From assembly GCF_028369055.1 (NCBI RefSeq), contig NZ_JAQNCZ010000005.1:124001-188000 (forward strand): 64,000 nt of DNA, read 5' to 3'. The position numbers and the translations under genes are program-made. This document shows, piece after piece, positions 45,446-54,181 of this stretch. The notes under the pieces were generated by a model, which searched no databases, was not told the DNA's origin, and saw only the letters and a program-made list of their open reading frames with translations. How positions within the stretch are numbered: the first letter of the stretch is position 1; every line of letters begins with the position of its first letter. This DNA comes from Cognatishimia sp. SS12 (GTDB lineage: Bacteria; Pseudomonadota; Alphaproteobacteria; Rhodobacterales; Rhodobacteraceae).

Positions 45446-48400
45446 TCACACGCGCTGACGACGCAAAAGACGCAGCGCCGCTGTCGCAAACACGGAGATC
45501 GTCAGGATCGCTGCGCCCATCACAAATAGCCTCAGAGCATCGGCAGAGCGCGCGCTATCCGCGTCAGGCAGCACGCTGTGCAACACCGGATTTACCTGCC
45601 CCGTCATGCCATGCCAGCCAAGTGTCAGTGCAAACCAAATCAAAATCACTGCGCCACTGCCCCAGAGCAGTCCGCGCATGGCCCGCGCCTGTGCGGCGCG
45701 GCGCAAGGCCACAAACTGGCGCGCAACATCTTGCTGCACCGCCAAAAGCGCGGGGACCACCAAGAGCACAAGCAGCATGCCAAATCCGAGACCATAGACC
45801 AAAGTGATCACCGTCGGCTTAAGGAACTGCGCCTGCTGGGAGCGTTCGAACAGCAAAGGTGTCAGCCCAAGCACCGTTGTCAAAGTGGTCAACATCACTG
45901 GGCGCAAGCGGTCGGCTGTGCCCTCGATGATCGACGGCACCAGACCGCGCGTTTTGGCGTGTTCGTCAATGGTTGTCACCAGAACAATGGAATCGTTGAT
46001 GATGATCCCGGTCATCCCCAAAAGCCCGACAACCGTGAACATCGACAGCGGCACATCATGGTAATGATGGCCCCAGATCGTACCAACAAGACCAAAGGGA
46101 ATAATCGCCATGACCACCAGCGGGCGCGACCAGCTGGCAAAGACCCACGCCAGCACAAGATAGATGCCCGCCAGGCACAAGATCAGCCCATTGCGCGCGT
46201 CGGCCAGAAAGCTGTCTTCCTGCTCGCTCAGCCCGGACAGACGCCAATCCACCTGATGCACGCTGGCAATCTCGGGCAGAATGTCTTCGGAAAGCGCGGT
46301 TTCAATCGCCTCGGCCCGCTCAGGGTCGTCATCGGCGATATCGCCAGTGACAGAAATCACGCGAATGCCATTTTCACGGCGCACGGTGGAGAACCCGGTA
46401 TTGCGGTCCACGCTGACGATATCCGCGAGCGCCACATAGGCCCCGTTGGGCGCGCGCATCATGCTGCGTTCCAGAAAATCAGCGGTCAGCTCACCGGCGG
46501 GCAGCTCAACGCGAATGCGGGCGGTGCGCGGCCCATCGGGATACCGCGCGGCCTCCAGCCCGTTCAGGCGATGGCGCAGATCACGGCCCAGCGCCTCAAT
46601 GGTAAAGCCCAGCGCTTGGCCCTGCGGCGTTACCTCAAGCACCAGTTCCTCTTTGTCATAGGGCAGGCTGTCTTCAACCGCCGACACCTCGGGGAAAGGC
46701 AAGAGCGCTTCTTTCAGCGCTTCAGACGCCGCCTTGAGGGTCGCGGCATCCGCCCCAAAGAACTGCACATCCAGCGCGTCGCCCCCCGGACCAGAGCGCC
46801 AGCCCCGGAAACTCACGGTTTCGGCCAGCGGATGGTGCACAACGCGATCTTGCAAATCCGCTAGGAAGGCAAAACTCGAGTAGGGCCGCAGATCCGCGTC
46901 GATCAACTCGATGGCAATTGCGCCCAATTGATCCGCGCTGCGGTTTTCGGCCCCGGCCAGTCCGCGCCCGGTGTTGCCGCCAATTTCCGCCATCGCGAAT
47001 AAGATCGGGTTGCTGCCATGCCGCGCTTCATATTCGGCGGCCACCTCTTCGGTGGCGCGCTGGAGTTCCTGCATCATCGCCAGGGAATCTGCGCGCGTCG
47101 CGCTGGCGGCCATGATGAAATTGCCCGAGATGGAGCCGCGCTCGGGCGCATTGAAAAAGCGCCACTGCACCTCGCCCTTCATGAACAGCGCCGCCTGAGA
47201 GGACAGCGCCAGCACGACCGCCGCCAGAACCGGATAGCGCGCCCAGATCACCCAAGCCATCAGCCGGCGGAAAATCACGTCGCGCAGCCAGCGGAACCCG
47301 CGGTTCACAACGCGGCTGGGCGCGTCATACCAATGTTCTTTTGCGCTATGGGCCAGCGCGTGGCTCATGTGGTTGGGCAGGATCAGGAAACATTCCACCA
47401 GCGAGGCGATCAGCACGACAATCACCGTAAATGGGATATCGATGATCAAATCCCCGAACCGCCCACCAATGGCCGTCAGACCAAAAAAGGCGATCACGGT
47501 TGTCAGCGTTGCAGAAAAGACCGGTAGCGCCATGCGGTTGGCGGCATTTTCCGCGGCCACAACGGGGCTCTCACCCAAGCGCCGCGCCCGCATGTCCGCA
47601 TGTTCACCCACAACAATGGCGTCATCCACGACAATCCCCAAGGTGATGATTAACCCAAAGAGAGAGATCATGTTGAGGGTAATGCCCGCCAGATACATCA
47701 ATGCGATGGCGGCACACATCGCCACGGGAATACCCGCTGCCACCCAAAAGGCGATGCGGGCATTGAGGAACAGGAACAGCAGCGCCAAGACCAGACCAAG
47801 CCCCATCAGCCCGTTATCCAGCAAAAGGTTCAAGCGCCCTGAAATCGCCTCGGCGCGGGTGCGGATCAACTCGATCTCGGTGCCCTCCGGCAGGGTCGCC
47901 TGCAGCGCATCGGCAACATCCTGGACCTGCTGCTGGATCGCGATGGCATCGCCTTTGGCAGAGCGATCAACGCGCACGGAAATCGCCGAATTGTCCCCCA
48001 CAAAATAACTGCGATCGCGCCCGGCGCTCTCGACGATGATGGTCGCGAGATCCCCAATACGCAGCGCCGAGCCGTCAGAATTGAGCCGCAGCACAACATC
48101 CGAAATTTCGTCACTGCTGCGTTTGGCGACCCCTGTGCGCACCCGTGAATTGGCCCCGGCGATGTCCCCTGCGGGGTCGGCATCCACTTCGCTGGCAATG
48201 GCATCCGCGATTTCGCTCATGGAGATGTCGTGTTTGATCAGATTGACGCTGGGCACCTCGACAATCATGCTGGGCGCGGCCACGCCGCGAATGGTGGTCT
48301 GCGTGACGCCTTCGGCAAAGAGGCGCACGACAAATTCATCGGCAAAGCGGCCCAGTTGTTCCGGCGCAAGCGGGCCGGAAATGACAACATCCGTGACCCG

Positions 48401-48829
48401 ATCACGCCAGGCCCCGCGCCGCACGCGCGGCTCATCCGCATCGTCAGGCAAGGTTGTGATTGTATCGACGGCGTCCTGCACATCATTCGCCGCGCGCGCC
48501 ATATCCCAACCCGGTTCAAACTCCAGTGTGATCGACGCGCTGCCTTCGCTGGATCGCGCGGTGGTACTGGTCACGCCCTCAACGGCCAGCAGCACCGGCT
48601 CAAGCACCTGCACGATGGCGCCGTCGACATCCTCGGCCCCGGCCCCTTCCCACCCAACGCTGACGCGCACGTCATCTACGACGATATCCGGAAAAAACTG
48701 CGCGCGCATATTGGGGGCCGCGCTGAGGCCCGCCACCAGCAGCAAGACCAGCAGCAGGTTCGCGGCCGTCCGGTGACGGGTGAAATATGAAAGCAGCCCT
48801 CGGGCTTTGGGGGAAATTTCGCGAACCAT
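45446..48829 (-). CDS. RND efflux transporter permease
   Basis: An AcrB/MexB-superfamily permease (1127 aa) with 12 predicted helices and two large periplasmic loops. The proton-relay motif GIVVDDAIVVGEH lies in the fourth helix (about 405). The N-terminal helix starts after HRTAANLLLVLLLVAGL. It lies 3 bases after the adaptor gene and forms a pump with it. No outer-membrane channel gene is adjacent, so a TolC-type partner must come from elsewhere. The substrate is unknown. Confidence 0.93.
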   Translation of the reverse strand: MVREISPKARGLLSYFTRHRTAANLLLVLLLVAGLSAAPNMRAQFFPDIVVDDVRVSVGWEGAGAEDVDGAIVQVLEPVLLAVEGVTSTTARSSEGSASITLEFEPGWDMARAANDVQDAVDTITTLPDDADEPRVRRGAWRDRVTDVVISGPLAPEQLGRFADEFVVRLFAEGVTQTTIRGVAAPSMIVEVPSVNLIKHDISMSEIADAIASEVDADPAGDIAGANSRVRTGVAKRSSDEISDVVLRLNSDGSALRIGDLATIIVESAGRDRSYFVGDNSAISVRVDRSAKGDAIAIQQQVQDVADALQATLPEGTEIELIRTRAEAISGRLNLLLDNGLMGLGLVLALLFLFLNARIAFWVAAGIPVAMCAAIALMYLAGITLNMISLFGLIITLGIVVDDAIVVGEHADMRARRLGESPVVAAENAANRMALPVFSATLTTVIAFFGLTAIGGRFGDLIIDIPFTVIVVLIASLVECFLILPNHMSHALAHSAKEHWYDAPSRVVNRGFRWLRDVIFRRLMAWVIWARYPVLAAVVLALSSQAALFMKGEVQWRFFNAPERGSISGNFIMAASATRADSLAMMQELQRATEEVAAEYEARHGSNPILFAMAEIGGNTGRGLAGAENRSADQLGAIAIELIDADLRPYSSFAFLADLQDRVVHHPLAETVSFRGWRSGPGGDALDVQFFGADAATLKAASEALKEALLPFPEVSAVEDSLPYDKEELVLEVTPQGQALGFTIEALGRDLRHRLNGLEAARYPDGPRTARIRVELPAGELTADFLERSMMRAPNGAYVALADIVSVDRNTGFSTVRRENGIRVISVTGDIADDDPERAEAIETALSEDILPEIASVHQVDWRLSGLSEQEDSFLADARNGLILCLAGIYLVLAWVFASWSRPLVVMAIIPFGLVGTIWGHHYHDVPLSMFTVVGLLGMTGIIINDSIVLVTTIDEHAKTRGLVPSIIEGTADRLRPVMLTTLTTVLGLTPLLFERSQQAQFLKPTVITLVYGLGFGMLLVLLVVPALLAVQQDVARQFVALRRAAQARAMRGLLWGSGAVILIWFALTLGWHGMTGQVNPVLHSVLPDADSARSADALRLFVMGAAILTISVFATAALRLLRRQRV

Positions 48830-48832
48830 GGC

Positions 48833-50299
48833 TTATCCCCCCATCCGGCTTTCCAGCCGGCTGACGATTTGCGCCGGAACCTGGGGTTGCGAAAGCTGGT
48901 CAATCATACGCTGTTTTCGATCTGCGGGGATGCGCTCATTGGCAGAGACGAAGGCCAGCAATTTGGCGCGGCGTTCTTCGGAGAGTTCCAGCAGATCTGC
49001 GGCTGGCGCAGCAGGCTGGGGGGCCTCGGCACCGGGCGTCACCGGTTTGACGCGGATGCCCGGGCCCAGCAGCGGCGTGAGCTGCGTGACAATATCGCGC
49101 CCATCCAGCCCCGGTGCGCGCACCAGCACATCATCCCCTTGGCGGCGCAATAGAGTGACCGGCAGCGCCTCAAGGCGGTTGTCGTCGGCGACCGCCATGA
49201 CCCGCCCCTGCGCATCCACGGCAGAGGCCGGCAGGCGCACCACGTTTTGTATTGCATCTTCGGTGACAGACACGCTGACGAAATCGCCCGGTTTGAGCCC
49301 CCGCGCTGCTGTCAGGGTTGCGAAAATCAGGCGCCCGGTTTGCCCATCGCCCACAGCCGCGCTGTCCCGGCTGATCCGCCCCTCTGCGGACAGGACAAAC
49401 CCCGAAACATCCAGTGCAATGGCGACCTCTTTGGGACGCAGTCGCCCGTCTTGGTCCAAAAGCCGGGCATATTGCGCCGTCGACACACGAAATGCCACTT
49501 CGAGCGCATCTGGGTCGATCAATCGCGCGAGGCGTTCGTTGGTGCTGACCAACCCGCCGCGAATGGCGGTGACATCTGAAAGAATTCCATCAAAATCCGC
49601 GCGCAGCGTCAGGTCATCCAATGTGCGCTGCGCTTCGCTGAGGGCAATTTCGGCGCGCTCAAGCCGCGATTTGGCTTGATCAATGCGCGCCTCGCCCTGC
49701 CCCAGCGCCTGCCGCCGCGAGAGCACCTGTTGGCGTGCGGCGGCGACTGAAAGCTCTGCCCCCTCGATCGCTGCGGCGGTGCCGACACCACGTTCTTCCA
49801 GATCCTTCTGCCGGTCAAACGCCTGGGTGCGCAGCGCGGCTTGCTCCTCGGCAGCGGTCAGATCATCGGCGGCCAATGCAAAGCTGCGTTCAGCATCACG
49901 CAGTTCGGCCCCTGCGGCACGCAATTCATTTTCTGCGCGCGCCAAGGCGGCCTCGGCCGTGGAGGGATTGATTTGCAGCAAGAATTGCCCCGCCGTCACC
50001 TGACCGCCTTCGCGGAAGGCCGGGTCCATTTGCACGATCATCCCGGCCGCTGAGGCGCGGATGTCAAGCTGACGCTGGCTTTGCACTTCGCCAAAGGCGG
50101 CGAGTTGCGGCGCAATGGTGTCTGCCGCAGCCCTGATCACATTCACCGTAAAGACACGCTCGCGCTGCTGGGGGCTGCGCGGTTCCTTGGACAGGCGTTC
50201 TTGCAAAGCCCCGGTAAAGAGCTGCGCCGCCATCGCCAAGAGTGCGACAGTGACCGAAAGCAGAAACAGGCCCGTTAAACTTTGCCGCAGGAAACGCAT
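48833..50299 (-). CDS. RND efflux periplasmic adaptor
   Basis: A membrane-fusion protein (488 aa). One N-terminal helix (about 7-28) is followed by a split lipoyl/barrel-sandwich domain (RASAAGMIVQMDPAFREGGQVTAGQFLLQINP) around a long alpha-hairpin (about 110-215, rich in Ala, Glu, Arg), then beta-barrel domains. The tail (about 430-488) is Ala/Pro-rich with a short helical end. AAGGATAAG precedes the ATG. It pairs with the permease downstream, and a promoter with a flanking dyad lies upstream. Confidence 0.92.
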   Translation of the reverse strand: MRFLRQSLTGLFLLSVTVALLAMAAQLFTGALQERLSKEPRSPQQRERVFTVNVIRAAADTIAPQLAAFGEVQSQRQLDIRASAAGMIVQMDPAFREGGQVTAGQFLLQINPSTAEAALARAENELRAAGAELRDAERSFALAADDLTAAEEQAALRTQAFDRQKDLEERGVGTAAAIEGAELSVAAARQQVLSRRQALGQGEARIDQAKSRLERAEIALSEAQRTLDDLTLRADFDGILSDVTAIRGGLVSTNERLARLIDPDALEVAFRVSTAQYARLLDQDGRLRPKEVAIALDVSGFVLSAEGRISRDSAAVGDGQTGRLIFATLTAARGLKPGDFVSVSVTEDAIQNVVRLPASAVDAQGRVMAVADDNRLEALPVTLLRRQGDDVLVRAPGLDGRDIVTQLTPLLGPGIRVKPVTPGAEAPQPAAPAADLLELSEERRAKLLAFVSANERIPADRKQRMIDQLSQPQVPAQIVSRLESRMGG

Positions 50300-50364
50300 A
50301 TCTTATCCTTCTGCTTTGAAGCGGATGCGGCAAGAAACCTCACGAAACTGGCCGCAAATAATAT

Positions 50365-50409
50365 GTTATACGCAGCAGCATCGCATTTCCGTCAAAAAAA
50401 CTTGCGATG
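50365..50409 (-). promoter_or_regulatory. candidate promoter and dyad for the RND operon
   Basis: On the minus strand TTGACG (50395-50390) and TATAAC (50370-50365) are 19 bases apart. A 7-bp inverted repeat CATCGCA-N17-TGCGATG (50379-50385 and 50403-50409) brackets the -35. The dyad could bind a repressor; no regulator gene is adjacent. The spacing is longer than ideal, so the promoter call is tentative. Confidence 0.4.
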
Positions 50410-50437
50410 TTTCATATTCACTTATCCGCGACTGACG

Positions 50438-50986
50438 TCAGCCTTTGCTGCGCTTAAGGTGTTCATCCAGCCTGGGCAGGATTTCGACGAAGTTGCAGGG
50501 CATGTGCCGATAGTCGAGCTGATAGGCCAGAATCTCATCCCAAGCATCCTTGCAAGCCCCGGAGCTGCCGGGCAGCGCAAACAGATAGGTGCCCATCGCG
50601 ACACCGCCGGTCGCGCGGCTTTGCACCGCGGATGTGCCAATCTTTTGCATCGACACCATGGTGAACACGGTGGCAAATGCATCCATTTCCTTTTCATAGA
50701 CATCGCGATGTGCCTCGACCGTCACGTCGCGCCCGGTCAGGCCGGTGCCGCCGGTTGAGATGATCACATCAATCTCAGACTCGGCGCACCAGGCGCGCAG
50801 CTGCGCGGCAATGTCATCTCGTTCATCCTTGACGATTTTGCGGTCCGCCAAAATGTGCCCAGCTTCGGTCAACCGCTTGACCAACGTGTCGCCACTTTTG
50901 TCTTGGTCCAGCCCACGCGTATCGCTGACCGTCAGGACCGCAATGCGCACCGGAATGAAGGGGCGGCTGTCGTCAATTCGGCCCAT
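50438..50986 (-). CDS. moaB: molybdenum cofactor biosynthesis protein B
   Basis: MoaB/MogA-type molybdopterin adenylyltransferase-fold protein (182 aa). The substrate-binding motif is STGGTGLTGRDVT (about 99-111), with FALPGSSGACKDAW near 154-167. In the genomic context MogA function is also possible, because MoaB proteins often replace MogA. It follows lysE with a one-base overlap (TAATG) and lies 138 bases before the RND adaptor. Confidence 0.92.
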   Translation of the reverse strand: MGRIDDSRPFIPVRIAVLTVSDTRGLDQDKSGDTLVKRLTEAGHILADRKIVKDERDDIAAQLRAWCAESEIDVIISTGGTGLTGRDVTVEAHRDVYEKEMDAFATVFTMVSMQKIGTSAVQSRATGGVAMGTYLFALPGSSGACKDAWDEILAYQLDYRHMPCNFVEILPRLDEHLKRSKG

Positions 50987-51603
50987 TAGGAACGCTCCAA
51001 AATAGCGAGCCGCAGCGCGAGCCCCGCAAAAATACCGCCGGTGATATACCCGATCCAGCGCTGGAATTTGGACGAGCTGGCCATGCTGCGTCCTAGACTG
51101 CCTGCAAAGATACCAACCAGCCCGTTCACCACAAATCCGCCAAAAGCGATGATTAAACCATAGGCCAGGAACTGCGCTAAGACAGAACCGCGCGTTGGGT
51201 CGACGAACTGGGGGACAAAGGCCAGCACAAACAAAATGACTTTGGGATTGCTGAGGTTTACCAAGAACCCTTGGCGAAAGGCCTGAAACGCTCCTAACGG
51301 GGCGACGTCACTTTGACGAACGGTGCTGCGCAATGCCGTCAGCGCAAGCCACAAGAGATAGGCCACACCAATCCAGCGGATCACGTCAAATACATAGGGC
51401 ACGGTGGCCACAATAGCGCCCAAGCCCAGCCCTGCGAGCGTCATATGTACGATGGCACCTGCCGACACCCCTGCACTGGCAGCTACGGCCGCGCGTGGGC
51501 CAGACCGCAACCCTTGGCCTAAGCAAAACATCATATCCGCGCCGGGCGTCAGATTGAGTGCAAGGGCAGCGGGCACAAAGGCCAATAACAACAAGGGGTC
51601 CAT
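50986..51603 (-). CDS. LysE/RhtB-family amino-acid exporter
   Basis: A membrane exporter (205 aa) with about six helices. The family signature NLTPGADMMFCLGQGLRSG lies near the N-terminus, and the NLSNPKVILFVLAFVPQFV segment follows near 112-130. ATG 51603 has GGAGG upstream; longer starts would overlap the preceding gene. It is cotranscribed with the uracil-DNA glycosylase gene (10 bases before) and moaB. The substrate is unknown. Confidence 0.92.
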   Translation of the reverse strand: MDPLLLLAFVPAALALNLTPGADMMFCLGQGLRSGPRAAVAASAGVSAGAIVHMTLAGLGLGAIVATVPYVFDVIRWIGVAYLLWLALTALRSTVRQSDVAPLGAFQAFRQGFLVNLSNPKVILFVLAFVPQFVDPTRGSVLAQFLAYGLIIAFGGFVVNGLVGIFAGSLGRSMASSSKFQRWIGYITGGIFAGLALRLAILERS

Positions 51604-51613
51604 CACGCCTCCA

Positions 51614-52393
51614 TTAGGATCCATGCGTGAGGCGGGACTTGAGTGACAAGAGATCGTTCCAAGCGTCACGCTTGCGCTGCGGCTCATTCATCAAAGCTTC
51701 GGGCGGCTGCATCGGCAGCGCGGGTTTTCCAAACGCTTCGCCCCACTCCCCCCGCAGGCGGGTGATACCGCGTTTGCCCAAGGCCGCTTCGCAGGCGACA
51801 TTGCCCATCAACACCAAAATATCCGGGTTGGCCAGTGCCACATGACGCGCCAGAAAGGGTGTCATCATGGCGATATCGGCCTGCCGCGTGGCCCAATTAC
51901 GCGGCGGACGCCAGGGCAGAACATAGCTGACATAAAGCCCATTTTGCCGATCTTCAGCACTGCGATCTAGATCGATGGCGGCAAACATTTTGTCAAACAA
52001 TGCACCAGCCGGACCCGCGAAGGGGCGTGAAGCCGCATCTTCGGCGCGATCGGGGGCCTCGCCAATGACCATGACCCGCGCCGCGGGGGCCCCTTCGGCA
52101 AAGACCATGGCGCGTGCGCCACGTTTGAGGGTGCAATGATCAAACTGCGCCATGGCGGCGCGCAGCGCTGCCAGATCTTGTGCCGCAGCCGCAGAGATTT
52201 TTGCGACCGCCACCGGGTCCACTTCGGGCGCGGGGGGCGGCGCTGCCGCCGCAGCGGGCGGCTTGGGCGCCTCTTGTTTGTCCGGCACCTCATAGCGATT
52301 GATCGGCGCGTCCAGAATGGCCTCGGTCGCGCCAAGCTCGACCTGCCAATCCAAGAGCGCGAGCGCGCCATGATAATCCAGTGCTGATTCCAT
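51614..52393 (-). CDS. uracil-DNA glycosylase family protein lacking most Fe-S ligands
   Basis: A UDG-superfamily protein (259 aa). An Ala/Pro-rich N-terminal extension (about 40-60) precedes the fold, with VMVIGEAPDRAEDAASRPFAGPAG (107-130), LPWRPPRN (159-166) and DILVLMGNVACEAALG (191-206). Family 4 enzymes hold a 4Fe-4S cluster with four Cys. Here only C87 remains: the CxxC partner is absent, and Pro160 and Met177 lie where the others are expected. It may act without a cluster or have changed function. Begins MESALDYHGAL. Confidence 0.83.
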   Translation of the reverse strand: MESALDYHGALALLDWQVELGATEAILDAPINRYEVPDKQEAPKPPAAAAAPPPAPEVDPVAVAKISAAAAQDLAALRAAMAQFDHCTLKRGARAMVFAEGAPAARVMVIGEAPDRAEDAASRPFAGPAGALFDKMFAAIDLDRSAEDRQNGLYVSYVLPWRPPRNWATRQADIAMMTPFLARHVALANPDILVLMGNVACEAALGKRGITRLRGEWGEAFGKPALPMQPPEALMNEPQRKRDAWNDLLSLKSRLTHGS

Positions 52394-52451
52394 GCGCTTA
52401 CAGTAAACCGCTGCGCGCACGCCGGAAACCGTACAAATCGCACCACGCGAC

Positions 52452-52480
52452 TTGCGGGGTGGCGGGCAGCTTTCTATAAG
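52452..52480 (+). promoter_or_regulatory. pyrB promoter
   Basis: TTGCGG (52452-52457) and TATAAG (52475-52480) are exactly 17 bases apart, about 29 bases before the pyrB start. This is the best sigma-70-like match in the divergent gap between the glycosylase gene and pyrB. A CAAGGAG ribosome site follows near 52495. Confidence 0.6.
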
Positions 52481-52508
52481 CGGCAAAGATCACACAAGGA
52501 GCCGCGCG

Positions 52509-53465
52509 ATGGTGTTTCGTCAAAAACATCTTTTGGGGATCGAACATCTGCACCCGCAGGAAATCACCACCCTCCTTGATCTTGCAGATCAATACGTCGA
52601 TCTGAACCGCCGCGATGTGAAACATTCAGAGGCACTGCGCGGCCTTACCCAGATCAACATGTTCTTTGAAAACTCCACCCGCACCCAGGCCAGCTTTGAG
52701 ATTGCTGGCAAACGCCTGGGCGCGGATGTGATGAATATGGCCATGCAGGCCAGTTCGATCAAAAAAGGCGAAACCCTGATTGATACGGCTATGACGCTGA
52801 ATGCGATGCACCCGGATCTTTTGGTGGTGCGCCATCCGCATTCCGGCGCGGTGGACCTTTTGGCGCAGAAAGTGAATTGCGCGGTTCTGAATGCGGGGGA
52901 CGGCAAACACGAGCACCCGACCCAAGCCTTGCTGGATGCGCTGACCATTCGCCGGGCCAAAGGGCGGTTGCATCGCCTCAACATCGCGATATGCGGCGAC
53001 ATCAGCCACAGCCGCGTGGCACGCTCGAACCTGATCCTGCTGGGCAAAATGGAAAACCGCGTGCGCCTTGTGGGCCCGGCCACGCTGATGCCGAGCCAGA
53101 TCGATCAGTTTGGGGTCGAGGTCTATGAGGACATGGCCGAAGGGCTGAAAGATGTCGATGTTGTCATGATGCTGCGCCTTCAGCGCGAGCGGATGGACGG
53201 CGGCTTTATCCCGTCAGAACGCGAATACTATCACCGCTACGGTCTGGATGCCGACAAGCTGAGCCATGCCAAGGCGGATGCGATTGTCATGCACCCCGGA
53301 CCGATGAACCGCGGCGTTGAGATCGACGGGGAACTTGCGGACGATATCAACCGTTCCGTTATTCAAGAGCAGGTCGAAATGGGTGTTGCCGTGCGCATGG
53401 CCGCGATGGACCTGCTGGCACGCAACCTGCGAGACAGCCGCAGCAACGCGCCGGTGGAGGTGTAA
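52509..53465 (+). CDS. pyrB: aspartate carbamoyltransferase catalytic chain
   Basis: ATCase (318 aa) makes carbamoyl-aspartate in pyrimidine synthesis. The carbamoyl-phosphate loop is [11 protein letters not shown] (STRT at 56-59), followed by [12 protein letters not shown] and [13 protein letters not shown]. Start ATG 52509 fits the family opening and lies after the likely promoter. No regulatory pyrI is adjacent. A 33-codon gene begins at the very next base after its stop, then a tail-anchored protein, a dihydroorotase-like protein and plsY, all on the same strand. Confidence 0.97.
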   Translation: MVFRQKHLLGIEHLHPQEITTLLDLADQYVDLNRRDVKHSEALRGLTQINMFFENSTRTQASFEIAGKRLGADVMNMAMQASSIKKGETLIDTAMTLNAMHPDLLVVRHPHSGAVDLLAQKVNCAVLNAGDGKHEHPTQALLDALTIRRAKGRLHRLNIAICGDISHSRVARSNLILLGKMENRVRLVGPATLMPSQIDQFGVEVYEDMAEGLKDVDVVMMLRLQRERMDGGFIPSEREYYHRYGLDADKLSHAKADAIVMHPGPMNRGVEIDGELADDINRSVIQEQVEMGVAVRMAAMDLLARNLRDSRSNAPVEV

Positions 53466-53567
53466 ATGGAAGATCCCAAAGACCCAAAGATGAGCGGCCG
53501 TGTCGCCAGCATCGCCCTATTGGTGATGTTCGCGCTGGTCGGGTTGATGGTCTGGATCGGCGGGTAA
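53466..53567 (+). CDS. 33-residue single-helix membrane microprotein
   Basis: MEDPKDPKMSGRVASIALL starts a 33-aa protein, with one predicted membrane helix (about 13-31) and a short charged N-terminus. It begins immediately after the pyrB TAA and ends 16 bases before the next start, so it is embedded in the operon. The pyrB tail supplies a ribosome site (GGAGG at 53456-53460). Too short for routine calling; not recognised. Cotranslation with pyrB suggests a linked role. Confidence 0.65.
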   Translation: MEDPKDPKMSGRVASIALLVMFALVGLMVWIGG

Positions 53568-53583
53568 AGGGAGGGTGAAAGCC

Positions 53584-54135
53584 ATGGAGGACGCACTGAC
53601 AGTTTCCCCGTATGAGGGCGGTGTAATCCGGCTTTTCTCTGTTGATATTGATGCGGCCGAACTGGCGCGGATCAAATCCCCAAAAACCGACATGCCCCCG
53701 ACGGGCGCAGCCATTGCGGATTTGGTCGGCCTTGACTGGATCGATCCGGCCCATGCCGAGATTTTCGACATCAGCGACCTCGAAGAGATGGGGCTATATG
53801 GCTATCTCACCGAAGGCGCAGGTGTATCGCCGGAAACCCTGATAGAGAAACGTGCCGCATTGAGTGCCCTCAAGGGGGTTGTGCTGATCCTGTTTTCCGG
53901 GGCGTTTGACGATAAGGGGGCGCAGCTCACTCCCGCGCGCCATGTCTCACTCGTCGATGTATTTCACGAAGCTGGCGCGCCGATCCAATTTGGCGCGCTG
54001 CCCTCAAAGGCGGCGCTGGAGCCCAGCAATCAGGGCAGCCCCGCCGCCCATCCGCAATTGAATGTTATGAAAGCCATGCTGATCCTGCCCGCCATATGTC
54101 TGGTGATCGGGATCATTGTATGGATCCTGTTGTGA
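53584..54135 (+). CDS. tail-anchored membrane protein of unknown function
   Basis: A 183-aa protein with no signal peptide. A soluble domain (about 1-150, with alternating beta and helical segments such as GGVIRLFSVD and LKGVVLILFSGAF) is followed by one C-terminal helix (164-183, VMKAMLILPAICLVIGIIVW) ending at residue 183. This is a tail-anchored topology. ATG 53584 has AAAGGGAGG 8 bases upstream. Not recognised as a named family. Lies between pyrB and the dihydroorotase homologue. Confidence 0.75.
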   Translation: MEDALTVSPYEGGVIRLFSVDIDAAELARIKSPKTDMPPTGAAIADLVGLDWIDPAHAEIFDISDLEEMGLYGYLTEGAGVSPETLIEKRAALSALKGVVLILFSGAFDDKGAQLTPARHVSLVDVFHEAGAPIQFGALPSKAALEPSNQGSPAAHPQLNVMKAMLILPAICLVIGIIVWILL

Positions 54136-54181
54136 CGGCGCGATGCATGTTGACGCCGTCTGAGAAAGGACAGCCCACCCT

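Noticed and set aside
45578..46864. A 428-codon + strand open frame inside the RND permease
   Set aside because: Antisense shadow of a clear transporter gene; composition rich in Gln, His and Arg, without domain features.
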